Below are positions 15,668-23,205 of a stretch of 64,000 bases of DNA, one piece after another. Each line of letters starts with the position of its first letter. Within the stretch, counting starts at the first letter, position 1. Made by a program: the position numbers and the translations under genes. The DNA is from Streptomyces sp. 1331.2 (GTDB taxonomy: Bacteria; Actinomycetota; Actinomycetes; Streptomycetales; Streptomycetaceae), in the NCBI RefSeq assembly GCF_900199205.1, contig NZ_OBMJ01000001.1, forward strand, positions 5,635,001-5,699,000, read 5' to 3'. The notes under the pieces are model-generated. The model was not told the DNA's origin and made no database searches. It was given only the letters and a program-made list of their open reading frames with translations.

Positions 15668-16474
15668 GTGAGTGTGCTCGACTCGATCATCGAAGGGGTC
15701 CGCGAGGACCTCGCCGAGCGGCAGGCCCGGGTCTCCCTGGACGAGCTGAAGGAGCTCGCCGCGAAGGCTCCGGAGGCCAAGGACGGCGTCGCCGCCCTCA
15801 AGGGCGACGGGGTCCGGGTGATCTGCGAGGTGAAGCGCTCCAGCCCGTCCAAGGGCGCCCTGGCCGCGATCGCCGACCCGGCCTCCCTGGCGCGCGACTA
15901 CGCGGCCGGCGGTGCCGCCGCGATCAGCGTGCTGACGGAGCAGCGCCGCTTCGGCGGGTCGCTGGCCGACCTGGACGCCGTGCGCGCCGCGGTGGACACC
16001 CCGCTGCTGCGCAAGGACTTCATCGTCACCGCCTACCAGCTGTGGGAGGCGCGCGCCCACGGCGCGGACCTCGCGCTGCTGATCGTCGCGGCCCTCGACC
16101 AGCCGGCCCTGGTGTCGCTGATCGAGCGCGCCGAGTCGATCGGCCTCACCCCGCTGGTCGAGGTGCACGACGAGGATGAGATCAAGCGCGCGGTGGACGC
16201 CGGGGCGCGGATCATCGGCGTCAACGCCCGCAACCTGAAGACCCTCGAAGTGGATCGCAACACCTTCGAGAACGTGGCCCACGCCATTCCGGACGGCATC
16301 GTCAAGATCGCCGAGTCCGGGGTGCGCGGCCCGCTGGACGTCATCAACTACGCCAACCTGGGCGCCGACGCGGTGCTGGTCGGCGAGTCCCTGGTGACCG
16401 GCAAGGACCCGCGCGCCGCGGTCGCCGACCTGGTCGCCGCCGGGACCCACCCCGCCGTCCGGCACAAGGACTGA
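15668..16474 (+). CDS. trpC: Indole-3-glycerol-phosphate synthase
   Basis: TrpC closes the indole ring to make IGP. The 268-residue protein has the catalytic Lys in CEVKRSSPSKG, the phosphate/substrate motifs LLRKDFIVTAYQLWEARAHG and VEVHDEDEI, GVNARNLKTLEVD, and AESGVRGPLD near the end. The start GTG at 15668 follows a GGGGG tract. It opens a trpC-trpM-trpB-trpA set. Confidence 0.96.
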   Translation: MSVLDSIIEGVREDLAERQARVSLDELKELAAKAPEAKDGVAALKGDGVRVICEVKRSSPSKGALAAIADPASLARDYAAGGAAAISVLTEQRRFGGSLADLDAVRAAVDTPLLRKDFIVTAYQLWEARAHGADLALLIVAALDQPALVSLIERAESIGLTPLVEVHDEDEIKRAVDAGARIIGVNARNLKTLEVDRNTFENVAHAIPDGIVKIAESGVRGPLDVINYANLGADAVLVGESLVTGKDPRAAVADLVAAGTHPAVRHKD

Positions 16475-16483
16475 CACCACCCG

Positions 16484-16633
16484 ATGAAGATCGCCACCCG
16501 ACTCGCCCCCGGTTGCCGCCCGCGCGGCTGCCGCGCGCCCGCACGCCGGGTGCTGGGGCGGCGGGTGCGGTACGTGATCGGCTGTGAGCCCGGGCAGGTG
16601 CCGGGACGGCGATGGCGCGTGACGCGCGGCTGA
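16484..16633 (+). CDS. trpM: Tryptophan biosynthesis modulator TrpM, 49 residues
   Basis: A 49-codon gene lies between trpC and trpB (ATG 16484, TGA 16631-16633). The product is very basic and has a Cys-containing RLAPGCRPRGCRAP start and an RRVRYVIGCEPGQV core. The position and composition match the small protein between trpC and trpB in Streptomyces, called TrpX or TrpM and reported to modulate tryptophan synthesis and development in S. coelicolor. Here it is shorter than the roughly 63 residues known from S. coelicolor. Confidence 0.75.
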   Translation: MKIATRLAPGCRPRGCRAPARRVLGRRVRYVIGCEPGQVPGRRWRVTRG

Positions 16634-16694
16634 GGCCCTTTCGGGGCCCGGCCGATCAGACGTCATCGTCGTCCGACTCCCCAAGGAAAACCAC

Positions 16695-17987
16695 ATGTCC
16701 GAGAAGGACTACCTGCCCGGCGCCCAGGTGCCGGACGCGCGCGGATACTTCGGCGCGTACGGCGGCCGCTTCATCCCCGAGGCGCTGGTCGCCGCGGTCG
16801 AGCAGGTCGCCGAGGAGTACGAGAAGGCCAAGACCGACCCGGCCTTCGTCGCCGAGCTCGACGCGCTGCTCAAGGACTACACCGGGCGCCCCAGCCCGCT
16901 GACCGACGTGCACCGCTTCTCCGCCGAGGCGGGCGGTGCGCGCATCCTGCTCAAGCGCGAGGACCTCAACCACACCGGCTCGCACAAGATCAACAACGTG
17001 CTGGGCCAGGCGCTGCTCACCAAGCGGATGGGCAAGACCCGGATCATCGCCGAGACCGGCGCCGGGCAGCACGGGGTCGCCACCGCGACCGCGTGCGCGC
17101 TGTTCGGCTTCGACTGCACCATCTACATGGGCGAGGTCGACACCCAGCGCCAGGCGCTGAACGTCGCCCGGATGCGGATGCTCGGCGCCGAGGTGATCGC
17201 CGTCAAGTCCGGCAGCCGGACGCTGAAGGACGCCATCAACGAGGCGTTCCGGGACTGGGTCGCCAACGTCGACTCCACCCACTACCTGTTCGGCACCGTC
17301 GCCGGGCCGCACCCGTTCCCGATGATGGTCCGCGACTTCCACCGGGTCATCGGCGTCGAGGCGCGGCAGCAGGTGCTCGACCGGACCGGGCGGCTGCCCG
17401 ACGCGGTCGTGGCCTGCGTGGGCGGCGGCTCCAACGCGATGGGCATCTTCCACGAGTTCATCCCGGACGCCGGGGTGCGGCTGATCGGCTGCGAGGCGGC
17501 CGGCGAGGGCGCCGAGACGCCCAAGCACGCGGCGACGCTGACCAAGGGCGACCCGGGGGTGCTGCACGGCTCCCGGACGTACGTCCTGCAGGACGAGGAC
17601 GGGCAGACCATCGAGTCGCACTCGATCTCGGCCGGGCTCGACTACCCGGGCGTCGGCCCGGAGCACGCCTGGCTGAAGGACACCGGGCGGGCCGAGTACC
17701 GGCCGGTGACGGACGACGCCGCGATGCAGGCGCTGCGGCTGCTCTCCCGCACCGAGGGCATCATCCCGGCCATCGAGAGCGCCCACGCGCTCGCCGGCGC
17801 CCTGGAGCTGGGGCGCGAGCTCGGGCCGGAGGCGACCATCCTGGTGTCCCTGTCGGGGCGCGGGGACAAGGACATGCACACCGCGGCCGAGTACTTCGGG
17901 TTGTACGACGAGCCGGGGGCGGGTTCCGCCGGCGGTTCCGGTTCCGCCGGTGCCGGTTCGGCCGGTTCCGAGCAGGGGGGCAAGTGA
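16695..17987 (+). CDS. trpB: Tryptophan synthase beta chain
   Basis: TrpB joins indole and serine with PLP. The PLP lysine is in NHTGSHKINN, the phosphate loop is VGGGSNAMGIFHEF, and the substrate loop ETGAGQHGVATAT is present. AAGGAAAACC precedes the ATG. The C-terminal 20 or so residues are an unusual Gly/Ser/Ala tail (GSAGGSGSAGAG), which is probably disordered. The stop overlaps a potential trpA GTG; the two subunits form the alpha2-beta2 complex. Confidence 0.96.
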   Translation: MSEKDYLPGAQVPDARGYFGAYGGRFIPEALVAAVEQVAEEYEKAKTDPAFVAELDALLKDYTGRPSPLTDVHRFSAEAGGARILLKREDLNHTGSHKINNVLGQALLTKRMGKTRIIAETGAGQHGVATATACALFGFDCTIYMGEVDTQRQALNVARMRMLGAEVIAVKSGSRTLKDAINEAFRDWVANVDSTHYLFGTVAGPHPFPMMVRDFHRVIGVEARQQVLDRTGRLPDAVVACVGGGSNAMGIFHEFIPDAGVRLIGCEAAGEGAETPKHAATLTKGDPGVLHGSRTYVLQDEDGQTIESHSISAGLDYPGVGPEHAWLKDTGRAEYRPVTDDAAMQALRLLSRTEGIIPAIESAHALAGALELGRELGPEATILVSLSGRGDKDMHTAAEYFGLYDEPGAGSAGGSGSAGAGSAGSEQGGK

Positions 17988-17989
17988 TC

Positions 17990-18799
17990 ATGGCGTCGAA
18001 GCTGAGTAGTGTCCTGGCCGCCGCCAAGGCGGAGGACCGTGCCGCGCTGATCGGCTACCTGCCGGCCGGGTTCCCGACCGTCGAGGGCGGCATCCGGGCG
18101 GTCGACGCGCTCATCGAGGGCGGCTGCGACGTGGTCGAGGTCGGCCTGCCGCACTCCGACCCGGTCCTCGACGGCGCCGTCATCCAGACCGCCGACGACA
18201 TCGCGCTGCGCGGCGGCGTGCGGATCAAGGACGTGCTGCGCACCGTCCAGGAGGTCGCCTCGGCGCACCCCGGGGCGGCGGTGCTCGTGATGACCTACTG
18301 GAACCCGGTCGACCGCTACGGCGTGGCGCGCTTCGCCGCCGACCTGGCGGCCGCGGGCGGGGCCGGCTGCATCCTGCCCGACCTACCGGTGGAGGAGTCC
18401 GAAGAGTGGCGCAAGGCGGCGGACGAGCATGGGCTGGACACCGTGTTCGTGGTCGCCCCCAGCAGCAAGGACGCGCGGCTGGCCGAGGTCACGGCGGCGG
18501 GCAGCGGATTCGTGTACGCGGCCGCGGTGATGGGCGTGACCGGCACCCGGTCGGCGGTCGGCTCGCTCGCCGAGGACCTGGTCGCCCGCACCCGGGCCAC
18601 CACGGACCTGCCGGTCTGTGTCGGGCTCGGGGTCTCGAACGCGGAGCAGGCGGCCGAGGTCGCCCGGTTCGCGGACGGGGTGATCGTGGGCTCGGCGTTC
18701 GTGAAGCGGATCCTGGACGCGGGTGAGGACGAGGCGGCGGCGCTGGACGCCGTGCGGGCCCTGGCCGGGGAGCTGGCGCAGGGCGTGCGCAGGCGCTGA
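17990..18799 (+). CDS. trpA: Tryptophan synthase alpha chain
   Basis: TrpA splits IGP to indole and G3P. The 269-residue protein carries the catalytic acids in VVEVGLPHSDPVLDGAVIQT, and the phosphate loops GVTGTRSAVG and VGLGVSNAEQ followed by DGVIVGSAFVK. ATG 17990 lies 2 nt after the trpB stop; an in-frame GTG at 17984 would overlap it. A terminator hairpin follows. Confidence 0.95.
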   Translation: MASKLSSVLAAAKAEDRAALIGYLPAGFPTVEGGIRAVDALIEGGCDVVEVGLPHSDPVLDGAVIQTADDIALRGGVRIKDVLRTVQEVASAHPGAAVLVMTYWNPVDRYGVARFAADLAAAGGAGCILPDLPVEESEEWRKAADEHGLDTVFVVAPSSKDARLAEVTAAGSGFVYAAAVMGVTGTRSAVGSLAEDLVARTRATTDLPVCVGLGVSNAEQAAEVARFADGVIVGSAFVKRILDAGEDEAAALDAVRALAGELAQGVRRR

Positions 18800-18815
18800 A
18801 GCGGCTCGACCGGGC

Positions 18816-18851
18816 GACGGCCCGTCACTCCTGCGGGAGTGGCGGGCCGTC
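18816..18851 (+). terminator. Terminator of the trpCMBA operon
   Basis: GACGGCCCGTCACTCC pairs with GGAGTGGCGGGCCGTC (one wobble) around a TGCG loop, 17 bp after trpA. Confidence 0.8.
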
Positions 18852-18938
18852 GGCGTTCCGGGGGCGGGGCCCCGAACGGGTGAACAGTTGCGGGGACACG
18901 CATCAGCCGGGGTTGACCGGCGTTGAGTGGAGGGACGA

Positions 18939-19223
18939 GTGCACGAACGACGTGTACAGGGGTCGCCGAGCGAGCGAAGGGGTGAGCCGGTGAGGGGTTT
19001 CCAGCGGGCCGTTCTGCTGCGGGCGGCGGCTGCTGCGCTCGCTCTCGGGGCCGCGGTCGGGGCGCACGCGCAGGTGGGGCAGGCGCTGGCCAAGCGGGCC
19101 GCGGAGCGGGCCGAGCGGGAGGCGGTGGCCTGTGCGGAGGCGGCTCGTTGGGATGCCGCCGAGCGGGCCGGGGGCGGGCGGGAGGACTTCTTCGAGCTGG
19201 GGCGGCAGTTCGGGTGCCGCTAG
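18939..19223 (+). CDS. Small membrane-anchored hypothetical protein
   Basis: A 94-residue protein starting at GTG 18939 with TGGAGGGACGA upstream. After a charged start, one hydrophobic segment (AVLLRAAAAALALGAAVGAH) is followed by a charged, probably helical, Arg/Glu/Ala-rich tail ending FFELGRQFGCR. I do not recognise the family. No partner gene is evident. Confidence 0.55.
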   Translation: MHERRVQGSPSERRGEPVRGFQRAVLLRAAAAALALGAAVGAHAQVGQALAKRAAERAEREAVACAEAARWDAAERAGGGREDFFELGRQFGCR

Positions 19224-19374
19224 GGCCTGTCCGACAGGTCCTGGCGTTCGACGGATTCGGACAGAAGGTCAGGTAGCGTCACTCTTCCGGCTTAATTCCT
19301 GAATACGGAGGAACCACCCTTCATCCCTTACGGTTCATCAGGACGTGAACGCGTTTCCCGAGGGGGGTTCCCTG

Positions 19375-19848
19375 ATGGCCGGGCCGGCAGTGCAGCCCTG
19401 GAGCGAGTGGGTCGGCACGGCCGTTCGGCTCAGCCTCGCGGTGGTGTGGGGCTGGGCCGGGCTGGCGAAGATCTCCGACCCGGCGGAGGCCGCCCAGGCC
19501 GTCCGCGCCTACGAGATCCTGCCCGAGGGCCTGGTCAAGCCGATCGGCTACGGCCTGCCCTTCCTGGAGCTGGCGCTCGCACTGCTGCTGGTGCTCGGGC
19601 TCGGGGTCCGGCTGGTCGCCGGGGTCTCGGCCCTGCTGCTGCTCGTCTTCATCGCGGGGATCGCCTCGGCCTGGGCCCGCGGCATCTCGATCGACTGCGG
19701 CTGCTTCGGCGGCGGCGGGCACGTCGACGAGTCCCAGACGAAGTACCTGCAGGAGATCCTGCGCGACACCGGGTTCCTGTTGCTGGCCGGGTGGCTGCTG
19801 TGGCGGCCGCGCACCCGGCTCTCGATGGACGGCTGGCTGGCGAACTGA
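19375..19848 (+). CDS. MauE/DoxX-like redox membrane protein
   Basis: A 157-residue membrane protein with about four helices. It has the FLELALALLLVLGLGVRLVA segment and a conserved CGCFG motif (ISIDCGCFGGGG) typical of MauE-type proteins, which act in disulfide or amine-dehydrogenase maturation. ATG 19375 is preferred because GGGGGG lies upstream; GTG 19345 is an alternative. The next gene encodes a DsbA-like thioredoxin-fold protein, so the pair may handle extracytoplasmic thiol chemistry. Confidence 0.82.
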   Translation: MAGPAVQPWSEWVGTAVRLSLAVVWGWAGLAKISDPAEAAQAVRAYEILPEGLVKPIGYGLPFLELALALLLVLGLGVRLVAGVSALLLLVFIAGIASAWARGISIDCGCFGGGGHVDESQTKYLQEILRDTGFLLLAGWLLWRPRTRLSMDGWLAN

Positions 19849-19952
19849 CCCCCTCCACCGCACCGCCGTCCCCTCCGCCGCACGTCCGTCCCCTCCGCCG
19901 TATCCCCGTCCCCCGCACCCGACGAAGGCCCCCGACCGTGGATGTCAAGGCA

Positions 19953-20816
19953 ATGAGCGAGAAGAACCGAGAAGGCAAGCGCACCGCCCGCGAGCGGATG
20001 CTGGAGCAGCGGGCCGCCGAGGAGGCCTCCTCGCGGAAGAAGAAGAAGCTGATCGTGGGCGGCGCCGTGCTCGCGGTGATCGCCGCCGCCGTCATCGCCG
20101 GCGTCGTGGTGCAGAACCAGCGCTCCAAGCCGGAGACCCCGACCGCGGCCCCGGCCGGGACCATCGGGGACAAGAACCTGGTCATCCCGGTCGGCGCCGG
20201 CAACGCGCCCTCCGTCCTGACGGTCTACGAGGACCCGCGCTGCCCGGCCTGCGGCGCCTTCGAGCGGGAGTTCTCGGCGACCGTCGACCAGCTGGAGGAC
20301 GCCGGCAAGATCTACACCAACTACCACATCGTGTCGTTCATCGACCGGGCCGTGGGCGGCAAGGGCTCCAAGACCGGCGCCAACGCGCTGGCCTGCGCCC
20401 AGGACGCCGGGCACTTCCGGGACTTCCACGACGTGCTCTACCGCAACCAGCCGGAGGAGACCAACGACGCCTTCGGCAACAAGGCCGTGCTGCTCAACCT
20501 GTCGAAGCAGGTCGAGGGCCTGGACACGCCCGAGTTCCAGGCCTGCGTCAACGACAACAAGTTCGGCGGGTGGGTCTCCTCGGTGCAGCAGGACTTCGAC
20601 AAGTCCAGCTACAAGTCGACCCCGACCGTGCTGCTCAACGGCCAGCCGATCTACCCGAAGAACGGCAACGAGGAGATCACCCCGGCGAACCTGGCGAAGT
20701 GGGTGGACGCCGCGAACCAGGGCAAGCAGCTGGGCACGGCGGGCTCGCACGGGCAGACCCCGGCGCCGACCAGCGCCGCCTCGGAGGCCAACAACCCCTC
20801 GCCGACCGCCGGCTGA
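19953..20816 (+). CDS. Membrane-anchored DsbA-like thioredoxin-fold protein
   Basis: A protein of about 287 residues with a cytoplasmic charged start, one membrane helix (KKLIVGGAVLAVIAAAVIAG), then an extracytoplasmic thioredoxin-fold domain. The redox motif is CPAC (YEDPRCPACGAFEREFS), and the cis-Pro region is KSTPTVLLNGQPIYP. It probably oxidises or isomerises disulfides in exported proteins. ATG 19953 begins MSEKNREGKR; GTG 19938, 15 nt upstream, has a better-spaced GAAGG and cannot be excluded. It follows the MauE-like gene. Confidence 0.87.
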   Translation: MSEKNREGKRTARERMLEQRAAEEASSRKKKKLIVGGAVLAVIAAAVIAGVVVQNQRSKPETPTAAPAGTIGDKNLVIPVGAGNAPSVLTVYEDPRCPACGAFEREFSATVDQLEDAGKIYTNYHIVSFIDRAVGGKGSKTGANALACAQDAGHFRDFHDVLYRNQPEETNDAFGNKAVLLNLSKQVEGLDTPEFQACVNDNKFGGWVSSVQQDFDKSSYKSTPTVLLNGQPIYPKNGNEEITPANLAKWVDAANQGKQLGTAGSHGQTPAPTSAASEANNPSPTAG

Positions 20817-20826
20817 GCCCCCGACC

Positions 20827-20866
20827 CGGCCGCCGCGCCCTTCCCGTCCGGAGGGGGCGGCGGCCG
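20827..20866 (+). terminator. GC-rich hairpin after the DsbA-like gene
   Basis: CGGCCGCCGC (20827-20836) and GCGGCGGCCG (20857-20866) pair perfectly, with further weaker pairing inside, just before the lgt promoter region. Confidence 0.55.
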
Positions 20867-20936
20867 CCGTTGTTCGGTTTCTGTGACCCCGGGGGTGCCC
20901 GACCGGGCCCGCGGACCCTGTAGCGTCGGAACTGCC

Positions 20937-21914
20937 ATGGATATCGCCTACATTCCCAGCCCGTCGCGGGGCGTCCTGTACCTCGGACCCGTCCCGCTGC
21001 GCGCCTACGCCTTCTGCATCATCCTCGGTGTCGTCGTCGCCGTCTGGCTCGGCAGCAAGCGCTGGGTCGCCCGGGGCGGTGCCAAGCACACGGTCGGCGA
21101 CATCGCCGTGTGGGCCGTGCCGTTCGGCCTGCTCGGTGGCCGGCTGTACCACGTGATCACCGACCACCAGCTGTACTTCGGCGAGGGGAAGAACCCCTGG
21201 AACGCCTTCAAGATCTGGGAGGGCGGCCTCGGCATCTGGGGCGCGATCGCGCTGGGCGCGGTCGGCGCCTGGATCGGCGCCCGCCGCCGGGGCGTGCCGC
21301 TGCCCGCGTACGCCGACGCCATCGCGCCGGGCATCGCGCTCGCGCAGGCGCTGGGCCGCTGGGGCAACTACTTCAACCAGGAGCTCTACGGCCGGGCGAC
21401 CACCCTGCCGTGGGGCCTGGAGATCGACAAGACGCTGCCCAACGGCGAGGTCGTGAAGGGCGTCTACCACCCGACCTTCCTGTACGAGTCGATCTGGTGC
21501 GTGCTCGTCGCCCTGCTGGTGATCTGGGCGGACCGCCGGTTCAAGCTGGGCCACGGCCGGGCCTTCGCGCTGTACGTGGCCGCGTACACGGTGGGCCGGT
21601 TCTGGACCGAGTGGCTGCGGATCGACGAGGCGCACGTCTACTTCGGCCTGCGGCTGAACGACTGGACGTCGATCGTGGTGTTCCTGGGCGCCGTGGCGTA
21701 CCTGGTGATCGTCGGGAAGAAGCGGCCCGGCCGGGAGGACCCGGCGAGCATCGACCCGGCCGCGCACGCCGAGGAGGACGGCGGCGAGCTGGACGGCGGC
21801 GAGGAGAAGGCCGCCGGGCTGCAGGACGGGAAGCCGTCTCGGTCCGTGGACGCCGGCGCGCTCGCCCGGAAGGCCGGCGAGAAGGCCGGCGAGGACGCCA
21901 AGAACCCGATCTGA
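20937..21914 (+). CDS. lgt: Prolipoprotein diacylglyceryl transferase
   Basis: Lgt transfers diacylglycerol from phosphatidylglycerol to the lipobox Cys. The protein is 325 residues with about seven membrane segments. The signature GRWGNYFNQELYG and the HPTFLYESIW motif are present, with IPSPSRGVLYLGPVPLRAYA at the start. A charged C-terminal extension of about 60 residues is typical of actinobacterial Lgt. ATG 20937 fits the family start; TAGCGT lies about 10 nt upstream. Lipoproteins it could modify are encoded at 37113 and 48027. Confidence 0.95.
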   Translation: MDIAYIPSPSRGVLYLGPVPLRAYAFCIILGVVVAVWLGSKRWVARGGAKHTVGDIAVWAVPFGLLGGRLYHVITDHQLYFGEGKNPWNAFKIWEGGLGIWGAIALGAVGAWIGARRRGVPLPAYADAIAPGIALAQALGRWGNYFNQELYGRATTLPWGLEIDKTLPNGEVVKGVYHPTFLYESIWCVLVALLVIWADRRFKLGHGRAFALYVAAYTVGRFWTEWLRIDEAHVYFGLRLNDWTSIVVFLGAVAYLVIVGKKRPGREDPASIDPAAHAEEDGGELDGGEEKAAGLQDGKPSRSVDAGALARKAGEKAGEDAKNPI

Positions 21915-21931
21915 CCTGGGACTTCCCCCGG

Positions 21932-21972
21932 CTGAGGCCACCCTTCGCAGCGCTTGCGAAGGGTGGCCTCAG
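21932..21972 (+). terminator. Terminator of lgt
   Basis: CTGAGGCCACCCTTCGCA pairs perfectly (18 bp) with its complement around GCGCT, 17 bp after the lgt stop. Confidence 0.85.
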
Positions 21973-21977
21973 TGGTG

Positions 21978-21996
21978 TTCGGACAGCCTTACTTTG
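21978..21996 (+). promoter_or_regulatory. Possible iron-box-like site upstream of the VIT1/CCC1 transporter
   Basis: Read on the minus strand, this 19-bp stretch matches 12 of 19 positions of the streptomycete iron-box consensus TTAGGTTAGGCTCACCTAA as I know it. The match is weak, but the downstream gene is a metal transporter. Confidence 0.25.
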
Positions 21997-22062
21997 CTGG
22001 AAATGCCCAGGTCAAGGGGGCTACGTTCAGGGCGGACGAACGACGACGGAGGGGAAGAGACG

Positions 22063-22800
22063 ATGACTGCGACCACCCTGGAACACGAGGCCGGACACCA
22101 CCCGCGGATACCCGCGGCCGACCACCACCGGGACGTCAACGGCGGCTGGCTGCGCCCGGCCGTCTTCGGCGCGGTGGACGGCCTGGTGTCCAACTTCGCG
22201 CTGATGACCGGTGTGGTCGGCGGCGCGGTGTCCAACGGCACGGTGATCCTGACCGGGCTGGCGGGCCTGGCGGCCGGCGCCTGCTCGATGGCAGCGGGGG
22301 AGTACACCTCGGTGGCCTCGCAGCGGGAGCTGGTGCAGGCCGAGATCGAGGTCGAGCGGCTGGAGCTGAGCCGCAACCCGCACGGCGAGCTGGCCGAGCT
22401 GGCCCAGCTGTACGTCTCGCGCGGGGTGGACCCGGAGCTCGCGCACGAGGTGGCCCGGCAGCTGTCCGCCGACCCGGAGCTGGCCCTGGAGGTGCACGCC
22501 CGCGAGGAGCTGGGCGTCGACCCCACCGACCTGCCCTCGCCGCTGGTGGCGGCCGTCTCCTCGTTCCTGTGCTTCGCGCTGGGCGCGCTGCTGCCGCTGC
22601 TGCCGTACCTGCTGGGCGCGACCACGCTGCTGCCCGCGCTGGTGCTGTCGGCGGCCGGGCTGTTCCTGTGCGGTGCGGTGGTGGCCCGGGTGACGGCGCG
22701 CAGCTGGTGGTTCAGCGGACTGCGGCAGCTGGTGCTCGGCGGGGCGGCGGCGGGGGTGACGTACCTGCTCGGCAGCCTCATCGGCGGGCATGTGGGATGA
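22063..22800 (+). CDS. VIT1/CCC1-family Fe2+/Mn2+ transporter
   Basis: A 245-residue membrane protein. The family motif is WLRPAVFGAVDGLVSNFALM, followed by SMAAGEYTSVASQRELVQAE, the cytoplasmic metal-binding loop with acidic residues (EIEVERLELSR), and three further helices to the C-terminus. VIT1/CCC1 proteins export or sequester iron and manganese. GGAGGGGAAG precedes the ATG. Confidence 0.88.
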   Translation: MTATTLEHEAGHHPRIPAADHHRDVNGGWLRPAVFGAVDGLVSNFALMTGVVGGAVSNGTVILTGLAGLAAGACSMAAGEYTSVASQRELVQAEIEVERLELSRNPHGELAELAQLYVSRGVDPELAHEVARQLSADPELALEVHAREELGVDPTDLPSPLVAAVSSFLCFALGALLPLLPYLLGATTLLPALVLSAAGLFLCGAVVARVTARSWWFSGLRQLVLGGAAAGVTYLLGSLIGGHVG

Positions 22801-23205
22801 CCCAGAAGTCTGCATGATTATGCTGGGCAATGCGTGACGTTTCACACATGGGCGTCGCGTATCGCCTGGCCTAGTCTCATCATCCGGGCCCCGGCGCCGC
22901 GGTTTCGCATCCGCGGACGGGCTCCCGGAATGGAATCGCAGGCGGCCATGATCGGCTTGTGTGGCGGCCCGGTTTCGCCCCTGTTTCGGGCCGCGGACCG
23001 TTGGGCACAATCGTCAGGACGTGCACTGTGGCACGTCCCTCCCCCCACACCCCCTGACCTGCGACTCGTCCCGCCATGTGGACGGGATATTCCGCTTCTC
23101 GGGATCCTGGGCATCATGTAACTTGCACGACACCGCACCATCGCATCAGGGCCAACGTCGTCCCTACTTGCACCAACTTGCCGAAAGACGACGACGGGAG
23201 AGCCG
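22801..23205. other. 405-bp region upstream of gltB
   Basis: No gene is apparent. It contains a perfect 7-bp hairpin at 23018-23037 (GACGTGC, 6-nt loop, GCACGTC) and a GlnR-like half-site at 23118-23133. The composition is less GC-biased than the neighbouring genes, which fits a promoter and leader for gltBD. Confidence 0.5.
23118..23133 (+). promoter_or_regulatory. GlnR-like box upstream of gltB
   Basis: GTAAC-n6-GACAC resembles the GlnR half-site pair GTnAC-n6-GAAAC (one mismatch), 73 bp before the gltB start. GlnR control of nitrogen assimilation would make sense here but is unproven. Confidence 0.35.
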
